DNA from: CAZGZU01 sp964529855
GTDB taxonomy: Bacteria; Patescibacteriota; Minisyncoccia; Portnoybacterales; UBA2143
Assembly (NCBI GenBank): GCA_964529855.1
Contig: CAZGZU010000014.1
Location: 1-19,600, forward strand
Length of the DNA stretch: 19,600 bases
Direction: 5' to 3'
Below are positions 1 through 7,973 of the stretch, in pieces. How positions within the stretch are numbered: position 1 is the first letter of the stretch; the number at the start of each line of letters is the position of its first letter. The notes under the pieces are model-generated. The model was not told the DNA's origin, made no database searches, and saw nothing but the letters and a program-made list of their open reading frames with translations. Both the position numbers and the translations under genes were made by a program.

Positions 1-191
1 TTGATGGTCAAACCGGTTATCTGCTTAATCCTTTAGATATTCAGCTAATGGCTGGAAAAATTATTGATTTATTAAAAAATCCTAACAAGGCAGAGCAATT
101 TGGTTGGGCTGGTTATCAAAGAGCAAAGAAAGAATTTAGTTTGGCTAAACAGGCAAAGCAATATTTAAATTGGTTTGAAAAGTACATATAG
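1..191 (+). CDS. GT4-family glycosyltransferase, C-terminal fragment
   Basis: An open frame enters from the left edge (first full codon at base 3) and ends with TAG at 189-191, giving about 62 residues. It begins DGQTGYLLNPLD and continues with a helix containing IIDLLKNP, then GWAGYQRAKKEFS and a final KQYLNWFEKYI. This is the usual C-terminal end of GT-B glycosyltransferases of family GT4: the G-x-T-G-x-L loop that lines the nucleotide-sugar site, followed by the terminal helices that fold back on the N-domain. Donor and acceptor cannot be told from this piece. The next gene probably starts 17 nt downstream on the same strand, so the two are likely co-transcribed within a surface-glycan locus. 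Confidence 0.8.
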   Translation, partial: DGQTGYLLNPLDIQLMAGKIIDLLKNPNKAEQFGWAGYQRAKKEFSLAKQAKQYLNWFEKYI

Positions 192-207
192 ATATAAAAA
201 TTATAAA

Positions 208-1527
208 ATGTCTAAAGATTACAATCAAAAAAATATAGAGATAGATGGTTGGCGTATTTATGATTTGCCAATTAAATATTCTGAAGCAGATTATCAAGAA
301 GCAAGAGACGAGTTGGTTAATAAAGCAAAAAAAACACCGGGGTTAATTGCCTTATTTGAATCCGGCTGTATCCTGGCACTGGGCATATCAGATATGGATT
401 TTTGGGCAGTGTTTTCTGATGATGCCGAAAAAATGCGCGTTCCGACTGAACCAGCTCTTTCAGAAAGAACAAAAGATATAATAATGCATAAGATACTAGC
501 TGTTTCAGAAAAGCATTATCGTAAAGTGCTTTATTTGGATCCCTGGATAACTTATGCCTGGCCAAATGGTCATAAACTTTTATATCAGAAAGAAGATATT
601 GACAGAGATTTGAATTTTGAAAAGATAAATTTTAGTCGGGAACAGAGAAATATTTTAAGCATAGCCCTTATTGAAGAAAGATTAGATCCAGTTTATGCTA
701 ATATTCCTTTTTACGCCATGAAAGAATTGCCCGTTAGGAGAGTTTTTGAATCAATTAAGAGTTGTGTGTATATAATTGAAGAAATTAACATTGTTACTAA
801 TAGAGAAATTGATCCTGCTTTTTCTGAGGAATTTAATGATTTGAGAAAAAATTGGTTTGAAATTGAACAAAAAAAAGCTGTTAAAAAATTAATAGACATG
901 CTTTATCGCGGTTTGCTAATTGGTTTTGAAGCAGCTTTTTCTTTAGCGGATTGGCTTAAAGAGCATTATCAATACATGCCTTCTCAGGATTTAAAAATTA
1001 AAAGGACGAATTTTATAAGTCATTCTTGCTTAGATAAAAAAGCTAAAAATGTTTATTTAAGCACTTTTAGGACCAGACGAGTATTTACTGATTTTATAAA
1101 GGACCCAAAACAGGCCTTAGAATTATCCGTTAATTCTTATAATGAACTTAAAATAAATCTCGGTTGGCGAAGCAAAATAGTTGATTTTTATATTATTTTT
1201 CAACCCCTTGAGGTGGTCAGTATCCTATTGGGTTTAGTAAGTCAAAACGGGCTTTTGAGTAATGCTTTAAGAAAAGATATTTTTACTAACCAAGAAAAGT
1301 TGCCAATTTTTAATCCCAAAGTTTTCCAGGAAAAGAATAAAATAATTAATGAAATTACCGAGATTTACAATAGAAAACAGGCGCCCTTTTCTGATGGTAA
1401 GGGATTTATTTTTGGTAATAACCGTTTTGGTTATCTTTTTGAACAGGAAAAGCTAAGAAGAAAAGCTTTGAATTTTTGGCTTAGACGAAAATTTTGGCAG
1501 ACAATTAGTAACAGACAAATATGCTAA
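208..1527 (+). CDS. Nucleotidyltransferase-fold protein, function unknown
   Basis: The 439-residue protein probably starts at ATG 208; the frame is open further upstream to a TTG at 175, but that would overlap the previous gene. No SD sequence precedes either start. Residues about 46-72 read GLIALFESGCILALGISDMD followed by FWAVF. This resembles the core of polymerase-beta-like nucleotidyltransferases, where a Gly-Ser loop and an Asp-x-Asp pair (here D62 and D64) on a beta strand bind metal and NTP. The remaining ~360 residues are charged and mostly helical, with no motif I recognise, no signal peptide and no clear membrane span. It lies between a GT4 gene and a GT-C-like gene, so nucleotidyl transfer linked to glycan assembly is possible, but this is inference. 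The usual GS is replaced by SG, so activity is uncertain. Confidence 0.6.
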   Translation: MSKDYNQKNIEIDGWRIYDLPIKYSEADYQEARDELVNKAKKTPGLIALFESGCILALGISDMDFWAVFSDDAEKMRVPTEPALSERTKDIIMHKILAVSEKHYRKVLYLDPWITYAWPNGHKLLYQKEDIDRDLNFEKINFSREQRNILSIALIEERLDPVYANIPFYAMKELPVRRVFESIKSCVYIIEEINIVTNREIDPAFSEEFNDLRKNWFEIEQKKAVKKLIDMLYRGLLIGFEAAFSLADWLKEHYQYMPSQDLKIKRTNFISHSCLDKKAKNVYLSTFRTRRVFTDFIKDPKQALELSVNSYNELKINLGWRSKIVDFYIIFQPLEVVSILLGLVSQNGLLSNALRKDIFTNQEKLPIFNPKVFQEKNKIINEITEIYNRKQAPFSDGKGFIFGNNRFGYLFEQEKLRRKALNFWLRRKFWQTISNRQIC

Positions 1528-3239
1528 TGCCAGACCAGACTAACCGGGGAAAATATTTTCTATTCATCAGTATATTTTTATTAGCTGTTTTTGTTTTGGC
1601 GGTGGTTGTTTGGTATTCTCCGGTTTTATTTAAGGGTTATGCTACCTATAAATTAGGCATTAATGCGGTCATAGCTCGCAGCCTCTATCAGACTGGTCTT
1701 TATTCAGTAGAGAGCGACCTTAATGTTTTTTTATCTTCAGATTTAATCAAAGAACAAGGTCATACTTCTATTATTGGCAATAAATTGACTTCATCGCTTT
1801 ATGCTAAAGTTTTTAAAACAACCGGCCTGCCAAACGAGAATAATTTTGTTTTATTATCTGTTATTATTCATGCTTTAACTTTAGTAATTTTTACCCTGAC
1901 TGTTCTTCGTTTATTCAATTTTAGAGTATCTTTAATTTTTTCTTTAATTTATATATTTCTGCCATTTAATTGGCAATTGCCATATAATTTAGCTGAATAT
2001 GAATTTGCTTTGTTATTCTTATCTTTGTTCTTTTTATTTTATATCTACGGTCTTAAGCAAAAATATGACTCTATTTATTTAATTATTGCCGGGGTTTTTC
2101 TAGGCCTGGCTTGTTTATCTGCAGAGACCCTGTTGTTAATTGTTCCCTTTCTTTTAGTTTTTTTATGGCTGAAGAAACAAAAAAGTTTTCTATTTTATAT
2201 TTTTGCTCCTTTCATTATTCTTTTTGTTTTTTTATGGCTGCCTAATATTAGCTCAAATGTTTATATCCAACTTTTTACTACACAAGCTCCAGAAAAAGTA
2301 AAATCAGCTGATTTTTCTTTTTATGGTCATATTTATCCAGATCCTTATACTTACCATTTTGAACAGCAGGAATTTTTAGAGAATTTTAAAAACCAAAAGA
2401 CAGACGGCAGTTTGTCTTTAATAGAAAGAATAGAGAGAGATAAAGTATTAAGGAATATGGGTATTGAGGGAATGGGTTTTATTGATAGAATTAAGGTTGG
2501 TTTAATGATTAGCTTGCGGCATATTTTTAGATTTTTTTCTTTAGAGGATATTGGCGGTCCTTTTGTTTTTCTTTTGATGTTATTAGGCGTTTATAGTTTG
2601 AGAAGAAAAAATAAATATTTATATCAATTCTTTATTTATTGGATTCTTTCTTCTATATTTTTAATGTCTTTTGTTGTTTTGGTGGGCCGAAATCATTTAG
2701 CGGATTTTAATTGGGCGATTGCTTTATTAATTTCTTTGGGACTGCTAACTTTGGGAAAAATTATTATTGATTATTTTCAATTCCAAACAAAAAAAGCCAG
2801 AATAATTTATCTGGCAATTTTACTAGTAGTTTTATATCAGTTACTTTTAGCCAATCACATTGCCTGGAGCAGGATTTATGATAACAGTAATAATTTAATG
2901 GTTGATGCCTATAGTCAAGAAATTAAAAAGATGAATATCGCCGATGACGAAGTTATAGCGATTAGTTCGGATGCAGGTACTATGTGTGGTTTAAACTACT
3001 TAACCGATAAATCAGTTGTTTTATTCAGGGCCGAAACTATTAAGGATTTATTAGCGAAAAATAAATTGGATTTTGCTTTTGAAAATTTTGGCGTTAAATA
3101 TATTTTGGGTTATTCCGATGAATTAACAAAAGAGATTGTTAATCAGGTAGATGTTGTTAATATTGCTTCTGACTCTTTGGAGCCGGCTGTTCCAGAAATA
3201 TCTCGCAATAAGGGCTGGTTTATGAATTTAGTTAGATAG
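1521..3239 (+). CDS. Multi-pass membrane protein, GT-C glycosyltransferase-like (ArnT/PMT type)
   Basis: This 572-residue protein starts at ATG 1521 or at the in-frame ATG two codons later; both overlap the previous stop, which suggests translational coupling. It has an N-terminal membrane segment (about residues 13-33) and then an extracytoplasmic loop beginning about GYATYKLGINAVIARSLYQT and GLYSVESD. About ten further hydrophobic segments follow to residue ~450. A soluble C-terminal domain (about 465-572) contains IADDEVIAISSD. This layout, with an acidic first outer loop and a C-terminal globular domain, matches GT-C enzymes that use polyprenyl-phosphate sugars as donors (GT39/GT83/ArnT-like). 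The exact family is not certain, and the acidic residues of the first loop (E64, D66) are only candidate catalytic residues. Its last 8 nt overlap the convergent gene's end. Confidence 0.6.
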   Translation: MLMPDQTNRGKYFLFISIFLLAVFVLAVVVWYSPVLFKGYATYKLGINAVIARSLYQTGLYSVESDLNVFLSSDLIKEQGHTSIIGNKLTSSLYAKVFKTTGLPNENNFVLLSVIIHALTLVIFTLTVLRLFNFRVSLIFSLIYIFLPFNWQLPYNLAEYEFALLFLSLFFLFYIYGLKQKYDSIYLIIAGVFLGLACLSAETLLLIVPFLLVFLWLKKQKSFLFYIFAPFIILFVFLWLPNISSNVYIQLFTTQAPEKVKSADFSFYGHIYPDPYTYHFEQQEFLENFKNQKTDGSLSLIERIERDKVLRNMGIEGMGFIDRIKVGLMISLRHIFRFFSLEDIGGPFVFLLMLLGVYSLRRKNKYLYQFFIYWILSSIFLMSFVVLVGRNHLADFNWAIALLISLGLLTLGKIIIDYFQFQTKKARIIYLAILLVVLYQLLLANHIAWSRIYDNSNNLMVDAYSQEIKKMNIADDEVIAISSDAGTMCGLNYLTDKSVVLFRAETIKDLLAKNKLDFAFENFGVKYILGYSDELTKEIVNQVDVVNIASDSLEPAVPEISRNKGWFMNLVR

Positions 3240-4179
3240 GTTTAATTAACCAGCAGACGAATCCGATTAAAGTATGGAAGAGATACATTACAAGAATCAT
3301 AGACGAAAAGACAATTATTTGTTCTTGGGGAATCAAGAAAGGTGTAAGGAAAAAAATTAAAGCTGCATCGCGAGTGCCAATGCCTGAAATGGAGATTGGA
3401 ATTAAAGTAACAAAACCGACTACAGTAAGAATAATAGAAAGATGCAAAATAGGGATGTTAGCGATGTTGGCGCTTTGGGCTACAATATACATTTGGATAT
3501 AATAAAAAAGCCAAGAAAAAGCAGTTATTAGAAAAACAATCAAATAATCTTTAAATCTATATATTTTAATGTCGTCAATAAAGTCCTGAGAATTTATTTT
3601 CCAGGACTTTTGATATTTGTCAGGGATAAGAATATAGAATAATTTTTTTAGAAAGGATTTAATCGGGATAGATTTTAGCAATACGAAAAGCAAAAAGAGT
3701 AAAAATAAAATAACAATCAGAGAGATCAAAATTTGCCTATTAAAAAAGTTAAGGAAAAGTAATGAACTGAAAAATAAAAAAGTTAATAAAAAAGCAAAAT
3801 CAGACAACCGATCTAGTATCAAACTGACCAGAGATTTTCCCAAAGAATGACCATCCTTTTTTAAGTAAAGAATTCTACTCACTTCTCCTATTCTGCCGGG
3901 AGTGACGCTACTGATATACAATCCAACTCCATACATAAGAAAGGAATCTTTTTGGCTGTAATGGATGCCCTGTTTCTTTTTAAGATAATTCCAACAAAAG
4001 CTTTTAGTTAATAAGACCGGAAAACCGCATAAAGCAGCGATGGCCAAATAAAAAAGTTTAACATTTTTGATGTTTGTTAAAACATCTTCAAGATTTACTT
4101 TGCTCAGAATTATAATAAATAAAAATATTCCAAGTAAATAGGAATATTTTTTTAAATAAAAAAATATTGATTTTGACAT
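3232..4179 (-). CDS. YbhN/AglD-like flippase-family membrane protein (lysylphosphatidylglycerol synthase TM region)
   Basis: This 315-residue, very hydrophobic protein has about eight membrane segments. Family landmarks are TPGRIGEVSRILYLKK (from residue 93), LILDRLSDFAF (about 120-130) and GIGTRDAALIFFL near residue 265. These are the conserved elements of the UPF0104/YbhN/AglD family, which is also the membrane half of MprF. Members lacking the synthase domain are thought to move or help transfer lipid-linked substrates; the substrate here is unknown. The start is ATG at 4179, 5 nt after the upstream radical SAM gene stops, with no SD, so it is the last gene of the minus-strand operon. No terminator hairpin is visible at its end, which overlaps the convergent gene by 8 nt. 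Confidence 0.8.
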   Translation of the reverse strand: MSKSIFFYLKKYSYLLGIFLFIIILSKVNLEDVLTNIKNVKLFYLAIAALCGFPVLLTKSFCWNYLKKKQGIHYSQKDSFLMYGVGLYISSVTPGRIGEVSRILYLKKDGHSLGKSLVSLILDRLSDFAFLLTFLFFSSLLFLNFFNRQILISLIVILFLLFLLFVLLKSIPIKSFLKKLFYILIPDKYQKSWKINSQDFIDDIKIYRFKDYLIVFLITAFSWLFYYIQMYIVAQSANIANIPILHLSIILTVVGFVTLIPISISGIGTRDAALIFFLTPFLIPQEQIIVFSSMILVMYLFHTLIGFVCWLIKPI

Positions 4180-4184
4180 TTTAA

Positions 4185-5594
4185 TTAGATTTTTAAGATG
4201 TCTAAAGCGGCCTTGGCTTTAACCAATAATTCCTTGGCTGATTTTAGCTGAAGAAATTTTTTAAGGATATAGGTAGGTCGCAGATAAAAAGAACGATAAG
4301 CCTTTTTAAATAAAGAAAGTAATTCTGGACGAGATAATTTTTCTTCCCAAACAAGAGGAACGAAATCTGTTTGAGGATTTTGAGCAAATTCCTGCCAGTA
4401 ATCATAAGGTAGTATTTTTTCATTTAGACCTAAAAAATAGAGATCAGTTAAGGGATAAGGGGTGGTAAGGGAAAAACAGACAAAGTCAGGTTTAATTTTT
4501 TTGGCAAATTTAATTGTTTTAAGGATGTCTTGTTTTGTTTCTTGTGGAGAACCAATCATAAAATAGGCTAAGGTTTGGATATTATTCTTTTTGGTTAATT
4601 GAAAAGCTTTTTCAGCCTGTTTTAGAGTAATGCCTTTTCTTAAAATATTTAAGATTTTTTGAGTACCGGCCTCTACTCCATAGTGGATTCTTTGGCAACC
4701 AGTTTCCTTCATTTCTTTTAACATTTCTTTATCTACTGTATCCACTCTAGCTCTAACATCCCAATTTATTTTTAAATTCCTGTTTTTTATTTCCGAGCAG
4801 ATATCAATAACTCTTTGTCTTGCTATGGTAAAAGTATCATCATAGATAAATATCTCGTCGATGCCCATCTTTTTACATTCTTCCATTTCATCAACTACAT
4901 TTTTGGCGGAGCGGGCCCGAAATACTTTGCCTAAATGGGCTCGATTACAGAAAAGACATCGAAAAGGACAACCCCGGCTGCTGAACATGGTTGTTACAGA
5001 ATTATTTTTAGATAAGACCGAGGAATATTTTTGATTAGGAACAAGATGCCGAGCTGGGAAAGGCAAAGAATCTAAATCTTGAATTAATTCTCTTGGTCCG
5101 GGATTAATAATTTTATGTCCATCCTTAAAGGCGATACCCTTAAACTTATAGAGATTTTCAGTTTGGTTAAGATTATCTGATAAGTCTTTGATTGGTTTCT
5201 CGCCCTCTCCTAGAACCAAAAAATCAACCTCTGGAAAGTTGAGGGTTTCTTGGGGGTAGATATTAACATGGGGACCACCTAGAACAATCTTTATATTAGG
5301 ATCTATCTGCTTGATAATTTTAGCTGTTTTAAGGACATCAATTAAGGTGAAGGTTAAGGTGGTTATGCCGACTAAATCGGGTTTTTCTTGTTCTATTCTT
5401 TTCTTTAGTTGCTTATAATCTATTTTTTCTATAAGACAATCTAGTATCTTGATTTGATGAGAAGTATATTTTTCTAGATAGGCCGCTACGTACATTAAGC
5501 CAAGAGGAGGCGTAATATCTTCCCGGGTAATTGCCTCGGGCAAATTAGTTAAAATTAAATTGGAACTAGGTGGATTAATAAGAAGCACTTTCAT
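4185..5594 (-). CDS. B12-binding-domain radical SAM protein (second of tandem pair)
   Basis: This 469-residue protein has an N-terminal cobalamin-binding-type Rossmann domain (about 1-165): MKVLLINPP, PPLGLMYVAAYLE, LVGITTLT, KIVLGGPHVN and FLVLGEGE. The DxHxxG motif that supplies the cobalt-ligating His is not seen; DCLIEK stands in that region. The radical SAM domain starts at SSRGCPFRCLFCNRAH, where C209, C213 and C216 form the CxxxCxxC set for the 4Fe-4S cluster. It continues with EIFIYDDTF, CQRIHYGVEAG and FMIGSPQET. The C-terminus has a SFYLRPTYILKKF helix shared with its neighbour. Class B enzymes of this type methylate unactivated carbons or rearrange rings; the substrate is unknown. 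The start is ATG 5594 without SD, 57 nt after the paralogue. Confidence 0.9.
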   Translation of the reverse strand: MKVLLINPPSSNLILTNLPEAITREDITPPLGLMYVAAYLEKYTSHQIKILDCLIEKIDYKQLKKRIEQEKPDLVGITTLTFTLIDVLKTAKIIKQIDPNIKIVLGGPHVNIYPQETLNFPEVDFLVLGEGEKPIKDLSDNLNQTENLYKFKGIAFKDGHKIINPGPRELIQDLDSLPFPARHLVPNQKYSSVLSKNNSVTTMFSSRGCPFRCLFCNRAHLGKVFRARSAKNVVDEMEECKKMGIDEIFIYDDTFTIARQRVIDICSEIKNRNLKINWDVRARVDTVDKEMLKEMKETGCQRIHYGVEAGTQKILNILRKGITLKQAEKAFQLTKKNNIQTLAYFMIGSPQETKQDILKTIKFAKKIKPDFVCFSLTTPYPLTDLYFLGLNEKILPYDYWQEFAQNPQTDFVPLVWEEKLSRPELLSLFKKAYRSFYLRPTYILKKFLQLKSAKELLVKAKAALDILKI

Positions 5595-5603
5595 ATTTTA
5601 GTA

Positions 5604-5661
5604 AGAAATCGGAAATTCAGCCTCTGCAGTTGGAGATTGAACTTCCGACTCTTAGATTTCT
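5604..5661. repeat. Imperfect palindrome between the two radical SAM genes
   Basis: AGAAATC (5604-5610) and GATTTCT (5655-5661) are exact inverse complements. Inside them GGAAATTCAGCCTC (5611-5624) pairs with GAGATTGAACTTCC (5633-5646) with two mismatches and one G-U, around an 8-nt loop. The left end of the upstream gene (its stop at 5652-5654) lies inside the outer arm. No T-run follows on the minus strand, so it does not look like an intrinsic terminator. It could modulate expression of the second radical SAM gene, or be a remnant of a small palindromic element. Confidence 0.55.
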
Positions 5662-7100
5662 CCCAACCTGACTTTTAAAAGGATTAAGAACCCTTTTAGA
5701 TATTTTTTGAAAGCTGGCCAAGAATTAATATTTTTAATAAATCTAAAGAATACTCGCGGTCGAAGATAAAAAGAAATCAGCGCTTTTTTCTGAAGAAACT
5801 TCAATTCTTTTAAATCTCTGCCCTGAGGTAGATAGGAGACTTTATTTTCTGTCCAGCCTCCCCATGTATTATAGTAATCCCAGTTGAACGTTCTGATTTC
5901 CCCAGCTTCTTTTAGCATTTTAAACATAGGCGTGCCAGGGTAAGGTGTAGTTATAGTAAATTGAGCCCAAAGAGGATCTAGTTTTTTAGCAAAGTTTATC
6001 GTCTGAAGACTTTCTTGATAGGTTTCAGTAGGCAGGCCCAACATAAAAAACCCTCTAATAGTGATGCCCACTTTTTTGGTTAGAGCAAAAACTCTTTCCA
6101 TGTCTTCTAATTTTTCTTCCTTATTGATTAGGTCTAGTAATCTTTGCACTCCACTTTCTACCCCGTAACTTATTTGCCAGCAGCCAGCTTGGTGCATTTT
6201 TCTTAATAAATCTTCATCAACTAAATCCATTCTACTTTCACAGGTCCATTGTATTGTTTGGTTAATTTTTCTTTTGATTATTTCTTGGCACAAAGAGGAG
6301 AGAAAATCATGGTCAATGGTTAGATTATCAGCTTCCAGATTAAGTTCAGAAGCATTATATTGTTCAATTAGTGATTTTATTTCTCGAATAACTCTTTTTA
6401 CTGAATGATGTCTGAAGGTTCTACCAAATTGATGGGAACAATAAGAGCAGTTAAAGGGACAACCTCTGGCTATTATCAGAGTAGGACAAAATGAACTCTT
6501 TCGGGTTCGTGAAGCAGTCAGCTTATACTTTTCTATAGGGAGAAGATGTCGGGCCGGTGGAGGAAAATTATCTAGATTTTTCTCAAGTTCTCTGGCCGAG
6601 GTTAAAACAATCTGGCCATTTTTCCGAAACGCCAAACCAGCTACCTGATCAACGTTTTCTTTTTTCTCTAGGGCCTGAACAAGTTCAATGATAGTATGTT
6701 CTCCTTCTCCAATACAGACATAGTCAATAGCTTTTATCTCTTTTAGGGTTTCTTTGGGAAGGGCTGTCGGATGAGCTCCCCCAACTATTATTTTGGCTTG
6801 AGGGTAACTCCTTTTTATTATTTGGACTGTCTCTTTCACTTTGGAGTACATCGGCGTGAGCATGGTTAAACCAATTAGGTCGTAATGATCCTTTTTTAAT
6901 TCCTGAAGAATCTTTTTGGGATTTATATCTAAAGCCGTACAATCTAATATTTTTACCGGATAATTATGAAGTTCTAAATTAGCTGCTAAATAGGCTAGAC
7001 CCAATGGTTCATTTATGGCTCCGAAATGTTTTAAATTTTTGCCGTACCTTTCTTCTGGGAAAGACGGAGGATTGATCAATAAAACTTTTAATTGATTCAT
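5652..7100 (-). CDS. B12-binding-domain radical SAM protein (first of tandem pair)
   Basis: This 482-residue paralogue of the downstream gene has the same plan. An N-terminal cobalamin-type domain contains LKVLLINPPSFPEERYG, EPLGLAYLAANLE, LIGLTMLTPMY, KIIVGGAHPTALP and CIGEGEHT. The radical SAM domain follows with ARGCPFNCSYCSHQFG; C214, C218 and C221 ligate the cluster. Later landmarks are LNLEADNLT, CWQISYGVESG, FFMLGLPTETYQES and the helix SFYLRPRVFF. As in its partner, DxHxxG is absent (DCTALDIN occupies the site), so if cobalamin is bound it may be base-off without a His ligand. The gene starts 9 nt after the GT2 gene stops and is part of the operon. Substrate is not predictable; lipid, polyprenyl or glycan modification is plausible from context only. 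Confidence 0.9.
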   Translation of the reverse strand: MNQLKVLLINPPSFPEERYGKNLKHFGAINEPLGLAYLAANLELHNYPVKILDCTALDINPKKILQELKKDHYDLIGLTMLTPMYSKVKETVQIIKRSYPQAKIIVGGAHPTALPKETLKEIKAIDYVCIGEGEHTIIELVQALEKKENVDQVAGLAFRKNGQIVLTSARELEKNLDNFPPPARHLLPIEKYKLTASRTRKSSFCPTLIIARGCPFNCSYCSHQFGRTFRHHSVKRVIREIKSLIEQYNASELNLEADNLTIDHDFLSSLCQEIIKRKINQTIQWTCESRMDLVDEDLLRKMHQAGCWQISYGVESGVQRLLDLINKEEKLEDMERVFALTKKVGITIRGFFMLGLPTETYQESLQTINFAKKLDPLWAQFTITTPYPGTPMFKMLKEAGEIRTFNWDYYNTWGGWTENKVSYLPQGRDLKELKFLQKKALISFYLRPRVFFRFIKNINSWPAFKKYLKGFLILLKVRLGEI

Positions 7101-7109
7101 ATTTATCTT

Positions 7110-7973
7110 TTATCTCTTTTCTCTTCTAGTAGCTGAAATCTGGTCAGCCAAAAGACCAAAGAAGAAGAAAAAGAGGGAGGAAATAAAAAGTAGAATTGTC
7201 GTGTCGCCGATATTGAAGCTATATGTATGAATTATGTCAAGCACAAGAGAAAGGAGAGCTAATCCTAATATTAGGCCACTGACCGGCAGAAATACTCTCA
7301 AGGGAGAAAAAAGGGTGATTGTTCTAAGGATAAGCATTAAAGTTTCAAATCCATCTTTTACGGTTACAGAACTTTTACCTTTCCTTTTGTTTATTTTTAT
7401 AGATATATATTTTACATTTAAGGCCTCTTTGAAAAAAGCCAAGGTAATGGTTGTAGATAAAGAAAAACCATTAGGTAAAATGTGTGAGAATCTTAGGAAT
7501 ATATCTTTTTTAACTAGCCGGAAACCGGAATTTAAATCAGGAATTTTTTGCTGGACTAAATAATTGGCTACCCAGTTGAGTAATTTTTTACCTGGCTGGC
7601 GATTTAATGGTCCCTGATAGCCGACTCTGGCGCCAATAATCATATCATATCTTTTGGTGTATTTGATTAATTTTTCAATGTATTTTGGCTGATGCTGTCC
7701 ATCGCTATCATAAAATAAAAGCCAATCGTATTGAGCATTTTTAACCCCGGTTTTGATAGCGGCACCATAACCCTTATTATAAGGATGACTAATTAGTTTA
7801 ATATTTTTAATATTTTTAAGTATTTTATTTGTTTGATCAGTCGAACCATCATCAATGACAATAATTTCATAATCATATTCTTCTTTAGACAAAAAATTCT
7901 TTAAACCGGTGATTACTTGGGCAACAGATTTTTCTTCGTTATAAGCTGGGATAATAATTGAAAATTTAATCAT
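7110..7973 (-). CDS. DPM1-like family 2 glycosyltransferase with two C-terminal membrane helices
   Basis: This 287-residue GT-A glycosyltransferase starts with SIIIPAYNEEKSV, then EIIVIDDGSTDQTNK (residues about 36-50), HPYNKGYGAAIKTG and FYDSDGQHQP, where D89-S-D91 is the metal-binding DxD-type motif. SGFRLVKKDIF and INKRKGKSSV are typical of the polyprenyl-phosphate mannosyl/glucosyl transferase (DPMS) group. Two hydrophobic helices lie at about 226-250 and 255-278, followed by a basic tail. The likely reaction is transfer of a sugar from a nucleotide donor to polyprenyl phosphate on the cytoplasmic face, providing donors for GT-C enzymes such as the one at 1521-3239. The start codon ATG at 7973 overlaps the upstream stop as ATGA, indicating translational coupling. 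Confidence 0.88.
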   Translation of the reverse strand: MIKFSIIIPAYNEEKSVAQVITGLKNFLSKEEYDYEIIVIDDGSTDQTNKILKNIKNIKLISHPYNKGYGAAIKTGVKNAQYDWLLFYDSDGQHQPKYIEKLIKYTKRYDMIIGARVGYQGPLNRQPGKKLLNWVANYLVQQKIPDLNSGFRLVKKDIFLRFSHILPNGFSLSTTITLAFFKEALNVKYISIKINKRKGKSSVTVKDGFETLMLILRTITLFSPLRVFLPVSGLILGLALLSLVLDIIHTYSFNIGDTTILLFISSLFFFFFGLLADQISATRREKR

